Origin: Ridgeia piscesae
Lineage: Eukaryota; Annelida; Polychaeta; Sabellida; Siboglinidae
Assembly (NCBI GenBank): GCA_025642075.2
Contig: JAODUO010000530.1
Coordinates: forward strand, 189,001 to 253,000
DNA length: 64,000 nt
Reading direction: 5' to 3'
The notes beneath the pieces are model-generated. The model made no database searches. It was given only the letters and a program-made list of their open reading frames with translations, and was not told the origin of the DNA. The position numbers and the translations under genes were made by a program. Numbering within the stretch: the first letter of the stretch is position 1; every line of letters begins with the position of its first letter. Shown here piece by piece: positions 60,411-64,000 of the stretch.

Positions 60411-62384
60411 AAAGCAAAACTTACAATATCTGAAATTTTGAAAGATCTTTTTTGTTCCTTATTTTCGACCTGTCCACCAGTGACATTTCCACCCATCAAA
60501 CATTGGTTTTACCTAGCCATATGACAGGTGGACACGTCTCTACATTTCAGTGTTTTACCTCCGAATTACAACACTTCATACACCTGCATAGACATAACAA
60601 GGATATGACTGAGCACACTACACTGCCCACCTGTAATGCAGTGTGCTCAATAACACCAGGTAAGTCTGACAGACAGCCCCATTGTCTACCAGACTCACTG
60701 GCGACACAGCCAGCTCTCACAAGCTGCAGTCTGCAGCGTTGCACAGCAGATCAATAATTAATGGCACCGTCCCATCAATACGGCCGACATCCACATATGG
60801 GCTTCTGACAGCTGAGAGATGTGTAGCACAGTGAATTATAATGTGATTGTCTTAATGTCTTAAGATTATTATTGTTATGAAAGGTTCAATCTGTAGCTAC
60901 ACTGTAGCTGATTACCCCGTTGTGAGTAGCAATACTTATCACAGGTGAATTGGTAGATCTATGCATCAACGCTGTCTTGGCTCGGACATGCTACATCACC
61001 TACCAAACTAGTACATAATTTCTGTTATTATTCTGCAGACAAAAACCATGTCAGATTGCCTTGACTACATCTCCTGTCCTCACGGTGCATTATGCCCTGC
61101 ATCGTCATCAATCAGGCCACTGCTGTAGCTGGGAATAATGTGCCATAAGGTACTGACTCCATGATACTGAGACATGCACACCAGTCTCTTGCGACTGAGA
61201 CTACAAGACTGGGCAAGAGAACGCCATCGATTTCTGTCATCAGACACAGATGGGCACTTAAATGAACAATACCAGTCTGGACAAAGAAGGTTAATTGTGA
61301 CTAGTTTGCGGCCATCACGTGCCTGTGACAGTGTCACACACAATAAAATACGTCTGTACATTTTTTATTTATTTATGTTATCAGTGGTGGTTTTACTAGT
61401 ATCATTGAAAAACGCCTTTGAATAATTATGTTTGTAAATATTAGAAATACGATACTATTTTTTAAGTGGGTGCTTATGATAGTAATGGGACGTGTTTGGT
61501 GTGGCCTGTTGGTTGTCAAGTGTAGTGGTCTACTGATGGGAAACAAAGCCACATTGGTGATATTACATTAAAAACCTACAACAATATGAGAACATGTCTA
61601 CTGGATTACTGGAATTTAGTGAAAGGTTCAAAGATCATCAACTTATGCCAATCTAATAAAAGACTGACATGAGACATCTCAGACAAGCATGTAGCACAGT
61701 GGCCCCACCTGGGGAATGATAGCAACAACAGCCCTGCAAACTTACTATCAAGTAACACTGGCTAAATCCTAGTCCTAAACCAGGTTAATCACGCTGTAAT
61801 CCTCACACTGTGGAACTAAGCTAAAGTCCTAATCTAGGATAGTCTTGTCTCTGCCTCTGCACGGGACAACTACCAATTGGTGCATTATGTTGTTACAACA
61901 TTTTTGTTAGGTGATTTACTGCAGTGATGTCACTGAAAGTGAAAGAGAAACGAATATGTAATGAAGGAGTGTGTGGTGAACACCATAGAGGAACCAAGAC
62001 AAAGCAGGCTCTGTTGGTTTCTAACCTTGAACAATAAGTTTGATAAAATATGTAGACAGGAAGGTAATGTGATCAGTGTGATTTTAGTGGGATGTGTTGT
62101 TGGGTTGCCGGGAGGAGCCTGGTGCCGACCAACTGGACACTTAGTATCAGCGGCCGTGTCACAAAGTGGAGCATTTCATTCACTCTATGTATGTTGCATG
62201 TACGTTTCAGAACAGACCCTATAAATCAAAGGACCCTTCTGTCTGGTTCTGACATTAACATCTGAAAATGGACACTGTCAGTTAGAAGTAGATGATCCAG
62301 GTGCAGGCCTTGTCGAGCACTGAGGTGTGAATGTTGTCAGTAGAAGTAATGGACAGCAAAGAACAAGAAGGATCGATGCAGTGA
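60411..62384. other. Unique sequence, nothing recognised
   Basis: No array, exon or RNA gene recognised. Frames of 80-100 codons at 60452, 61080 and 61961 have no domain. Confidence 0.45.
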
Positions 62385-64000
62385 GGAGACATGGAGGTGA
62401 CAGAGGTTGTGGAGGGGGTGCAATGGACAGCGTGTTATGATGAAGAGACATGGAGGTGACAGAGGTTGTGGAGGGGGGTGCAATGGACAGGGTGTTATGA
62501 TGAAGAGACATAGAGGTGACAGAGGTTGTGGAGGGGGGTGCAATGGACAGGGTGTTGTGATGAAGAGACATGGAGGTGACAGAGGTTGTGGAGGGGGGTG
62601 CAATGGACAGGGTATTATGATGAAGAGACATGGAGGTGACATAGGATGTGGAGGGGGGTGCAATGGACAGGGTGTTATGATGAAGAGACATGGAGGTGAC
62701 AGAGGTTGTGGAGGGGGTGCAATGGATAGGGTGTTATGGTGAGGAGACATGGAGGTGACAGAGGTTGTGGAGGGGGTGCAATGGACAGGGTGTTATGATG
62801 AAGAGACATGGAGGTGACATAGGTTGTGGAGGGGGGTGCAATGGACAGGGTGTTATGATGAAGAGACATGGAGGTGACATAGGTTGCGGAGGGGGGTGCA
62901 ATGGACAGGGTGTTATGGTGAGGAGACATGGAGGTGACAGAGGTTGTGGAGGGGGGTGCAATGGACAGGGTGTTATGGTGAGGAGACATGGAGGTGACAT
63001 AGGTTGTGGAGGGGGTGCAATGGACAGGGTGTTATGATGAAGAGACATGGAGGTGACATAGGTTGTGGAGGGGGTGCAATGGACAGGGTGTTATGGTGAG
63101 GAGACATGGAGGTGACAGAGGTTGTGGAGGGGGTGCAATGGACAGGGTGTTATGGTGAGGAGACATGGAGGTGACATAGGTTGTGGAGGGGGTGCAATGG
63201 ACAGGGTGTTATGATGAAGAGACATGGAGGTGACAGAGGTTGTGGAGGGGGTGCAATGGACAGGGTGTTATGATGAAGAGACATGGAGGTGACAGAGGTT
63301 GTGGAGGGGGTGCAATGGACAGGGTGTTATGGTGAGGAGACATGGAGGTGACAGAGGTTGTGGAGGGGGTGCAATGGATAGGGTGTTATGGTGAGGAGAC
63401 ATGGAGGTGACAGAGGTTGTGGAGGGGGTGCAATGGATAGGGTGTTATGGTGAGGAGACATGGAGGTGACAGAGGTTGTGGAGGGGGGTGCAATGGACCG
63501 GGTGTTATGATGAAGAGACATGGAGGTGACAGAGGTTGCGGAGGGGGGTGCAATGGACAGGGTGTTATGATGAAGAGACATGGAGGTGACAGAGGTTGTG
63601 GAGGGGGTGCAATGGACAGGGTGTTATGATGAAGAGACATGGAGGTGACAGAGGTTGTGGAGGAGGTGCAATGGACAGGGTGTTATGATGAAGAGACATG
63701 GAGGTGACATAGGTTGTGGAGGGGGGTGCAATGGACAGGGTGTTATGATGAAGAGACATGGATGTGACAGAGGTTGTGGAGGGGGTGCAATGGACAGGGT
63801 GTTATGATGAAGAGACATGGAGGTGACAGAGGTTGTGGAGGGGGTGCAATGGACAGGGTGTTATGATGAGGAGACATGGAGGTGACATAGGTTGTGGAGG
63901 GGGTGCAATGGACAGGGTGTTATGGTGACGAGACAAGGTGACATAGGTTGTGGAGGGGGGTGCAATGGACAGGGTGTTATGGTGAGGAGACATGGAGGTG
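62385..64000. repeat. 59/60-bp minisatellite, about 27 copies, cut by the window end
   Basis: Unit contains CAATGGACAGGGTGTTATG, then ATGAAGAGACATGGAGGTGA, then CAGAGGTTGTGGAGGGGG. Units have either five or six G in the G run, giving 59 or 60 bp, so coding phase changes between copies and no frame extends beyond about 137 codons. Two subtypes (GATGAAGAGAC and GGTGAGGAGAC) are arranged in runs. The true right end is not visible. Confidence 0.97.

Overview
The window looks like animal nuclear DNA, most likely from a lophotrochozoan invertebrate and probably a mollusc. It is AT-rich, intron-rich, full of minisatellites, and carries degraded tRNA-derived SINEs. No bacterial-style gene order, operon or ribosome binding site is visible. 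The species cannot be fixed from sequence alone.

One gene can be supported with confidence: the 5' part of a canonical ankyrin gene (ANK1/2/3 and Drosophila Ank2 family) on the minus strand. Twelve exons between 34547 and 4731 encode the first 14 ankyrin repeats of the membrane-binding domain. All are phase 0, and their sizes are 102, 99, 198, 186, 30, then six of 99, then 198 bp. The 30-bp exon is a candidate micro-exon corresponding in position to a small exon-like insert in vertebrate ANK2. A candidate 8-codon first coding exon with a good splice donor lies at 45156-45133. The remaining ankyrin repeats, the ZU5/UPA spectrin-binding region and the death domain must lie beyond position 1.

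Layout, left to right. 1-4243: a 25-bp minisatellite in the next intron. 4731-8887: eight ankyrin exons in compact introns. 8888-15234: four more exons (counting the micro-exon) separated by 37-bp and 47-bp arrays. 15235-34445: a 19-kb intron carrying arrays of 36, 13, 21/42, 16, 14, 40 and 29 bp, a SINE copy and a GC-richer island near 22 kb. 34446-34547: the first ankyrin-repeat exon. 34548-45132: an intron with arrays of 28, 4, 16, 54, 21, 5, 27, 28 and 18 bp. 45133-57280: the candidate first exon and mostly unique upstream sequence with GC-rich, RFX-box-containing patches. 57286-59548: a purine-rich 18-bp array with higher-order structure. 59550-62380: unique sequence with SINE fragments. 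62385-64000: a 59/60-bp array that runs off the window.

Adding the array spans by eye, about one third of the window is tandem repeat. Nearly all very long open reading frames (up to 774 codons) come from arrays whose unit lacks stop codons; I do not regard them as genes. The most interesting points are a decayed minisatellite that repeatedly copies the end of an ankyrin exon together with its splice donor (about 12240-12703), the 30-bp micro-exon, arrays that touch splice sites, an array whose units each carry a perfect hairpin, and the higher-order structure of several arrays.
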